From: an uncultured Bacilli bacterium
Lineage (GTDB): Bacteria; Bacillota_I; Bacilli_A; RF39; UBA660
Direction of reading: 5' to 3'
Length of the DNA stretch: 14,642 nucleotides
Assembly (NCBI GenBank): GCA_944371685.1
Contig: CALVXV010000013.1
Span: 1-14,642, forward strand
Below the pieces are notes generated by a model that had not been told where the DNA came from, made no database searches, and saw only the letters and a program-made list of their open reading frames with translations. The number at the start of each line of letters is the position of its first letter. Position 1 is the stretch's first letter. Positions 14,239 to 14,642 of this stretch are shown piece by piece. The translations under genes were made by a program, and so were the position numbers.

Positions 14239-14642
14239 ATGAGAATAATAAAGGCTGAAGATTTAAGAAATTTAATACACGATAATGATACTGTCGCTAT
14301 CAGTGGTTCTGGCGGTTCTGGTTCTGCTGAAGCCATTATCAAAGGTATTAGTGATAGTTTTGTTAAAACAGGTCACCCCAAAAATCTTACTGTAACTTGT
14401 GGTATTAGCCCAGGAAACTTAACCGATGATGAAGTTGGTATGAATATGTTAGCTAAACCAGATCTTGTTGGTAAAGCTTTATGTGCTCATCTAGGCATGG
14501 GTAGAGTCTTTGGTAATGCGATTGGTGAAAACAAATTTCCTGCGTTTGCTATTCCATTAGGTGTCATTAATCATTTATATAGAGCAATTGCCGGCCATGA
14601 AATAGGACTATTAACAAAAGTTGGTCTTAATACATTTGCCGA
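14239..14642 (+). CDS. acyl-CoA:carboxylate CoA-transferase, N-terminal part (propionate CoA-transferase/YdiF-like)
   Basis: The frame is open from ATG 14239 to the window edge (134 codons). It carries the class I CoA-transferase N-terminal pattern: IHDNDTVAISGSGGSGSAEAII (glycine-rich loop, 13-34), TGHPKNLTVTCG (45-56), then GKALCAHLGMGRVFGNAIGENKFPAFAIPLGVINHLYRAIAG and LLTKVGLNTF. This fits the long alpha-beta fused enzymes (about 520 residues) that move CoA between acetate and propionate, lactate or similar acids in anaerobic fermentation. The catalytic glutamate would lie in the missing C-terminal half, so the exact substrate cannot be called. GGTGAT (14230-14235) is a weak ribosome site. 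Confidence 0.88.
   Translation, partial: MRIIKAEDLRNLIHDNDTVAISGSGGSGSAEAIIKGISDSFVKTGHPKNLTVTCGISPGNLTDDEVGMNMLAKPDLVGKALCAHLGMGRVFGNAIGENKFPAFAIPLGVINHLYRAIAGHEIGLLTKVGLNTFA

Noticed and set aside
1..14642. Mollicute (TGA = Trp) genetic code
   Set aside because: Long ORFs contain TGG for Trp and no internal TGA, and one gene ends in TGA.
1..14642. CRISPR array, tRNA, rRNA or insertion sequence
   Set aside because: No regularly spaced repeats, no tRNA-like cloverleaf or rRNA sequence, and no complete transposase or terminal inverted repeats were seen; only possible debris near 8201-8261.

Overview
The window is very AT-rich bacterial DNA with purine-rich Shine-Dalgarno sites (GGAGG, AGGTGA), Trp written only as TGG in the ORFs, and TGA used as a stop at 10362-10364 on the minus strand. 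The genetic code is therefore standard, not the Mycoplasma code. A SAM-I riboswitch, a YvcP-like bacterial PH protein, a cadherin-like surface protein and a family-3 acyltransferase all fit a low-GC Bacillota. An uncultured gut Bacilli or Erysipelotrichales-like lineage is my inference from style, not something the sequence proves.

Region 1 (about 1-8077): a short possible gene tail is followed by a complete four-gene Wadjet type II operon, jetA-jetB-jetC-jetD. All junctions overlap (8, 11 and 20 bp). JetA (kleisin-like, DUF2397), JetB (KITE-like winged helix, DUF2398) and JetC (SMC ATPase, TIGR02680-like) form a condensin-type loop-extruding complex. JetD (DUF3323 plus DUF2399/Toprim) is the nuclease. 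In characterised Wadjet systems the complex recognises and cleaves small circular DNA, so this operon should protect the cell against plasmids. All key catalytic motifs are present. The jetA start is the one weak spot.

Region 2 (8078-9140): a degenerate-looking junction with nested inverted repeats and a GC-richer patch, then a clean A/T hairpin terminator. A small operon follows under a TTGACA promoter whose spacer holds a perfect 12-bp palindrome. Its first gene looks like one roughly 90-residue single-pass membrane coiled-coil protein split by a frameshift at an A7 run. Its second gene encodes an unrecognised 162-residue protein.

Region 3 (9141-11345): a SAM-I riboswitch with overlapping antiterminator and terminator controls a short, divergent methionine adenosyltransferase. 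Converging on it is a gene for an amidoligase-like enzyme, read from a near-consensus promoter.

Region 4 (11346-14642): a secreted or membrane-anchored cadherin-like protein and a cytoplasmic PH-domain protein form a two-gene unit ending in a terminator. A membrane acyltransferase-3 gene follows, with its own promoter, 5' hairpin and terminator. The window closes with the N-terminal third or so of an acyl-CoA:carboxylate CoA-transferase, cut by the window edge.
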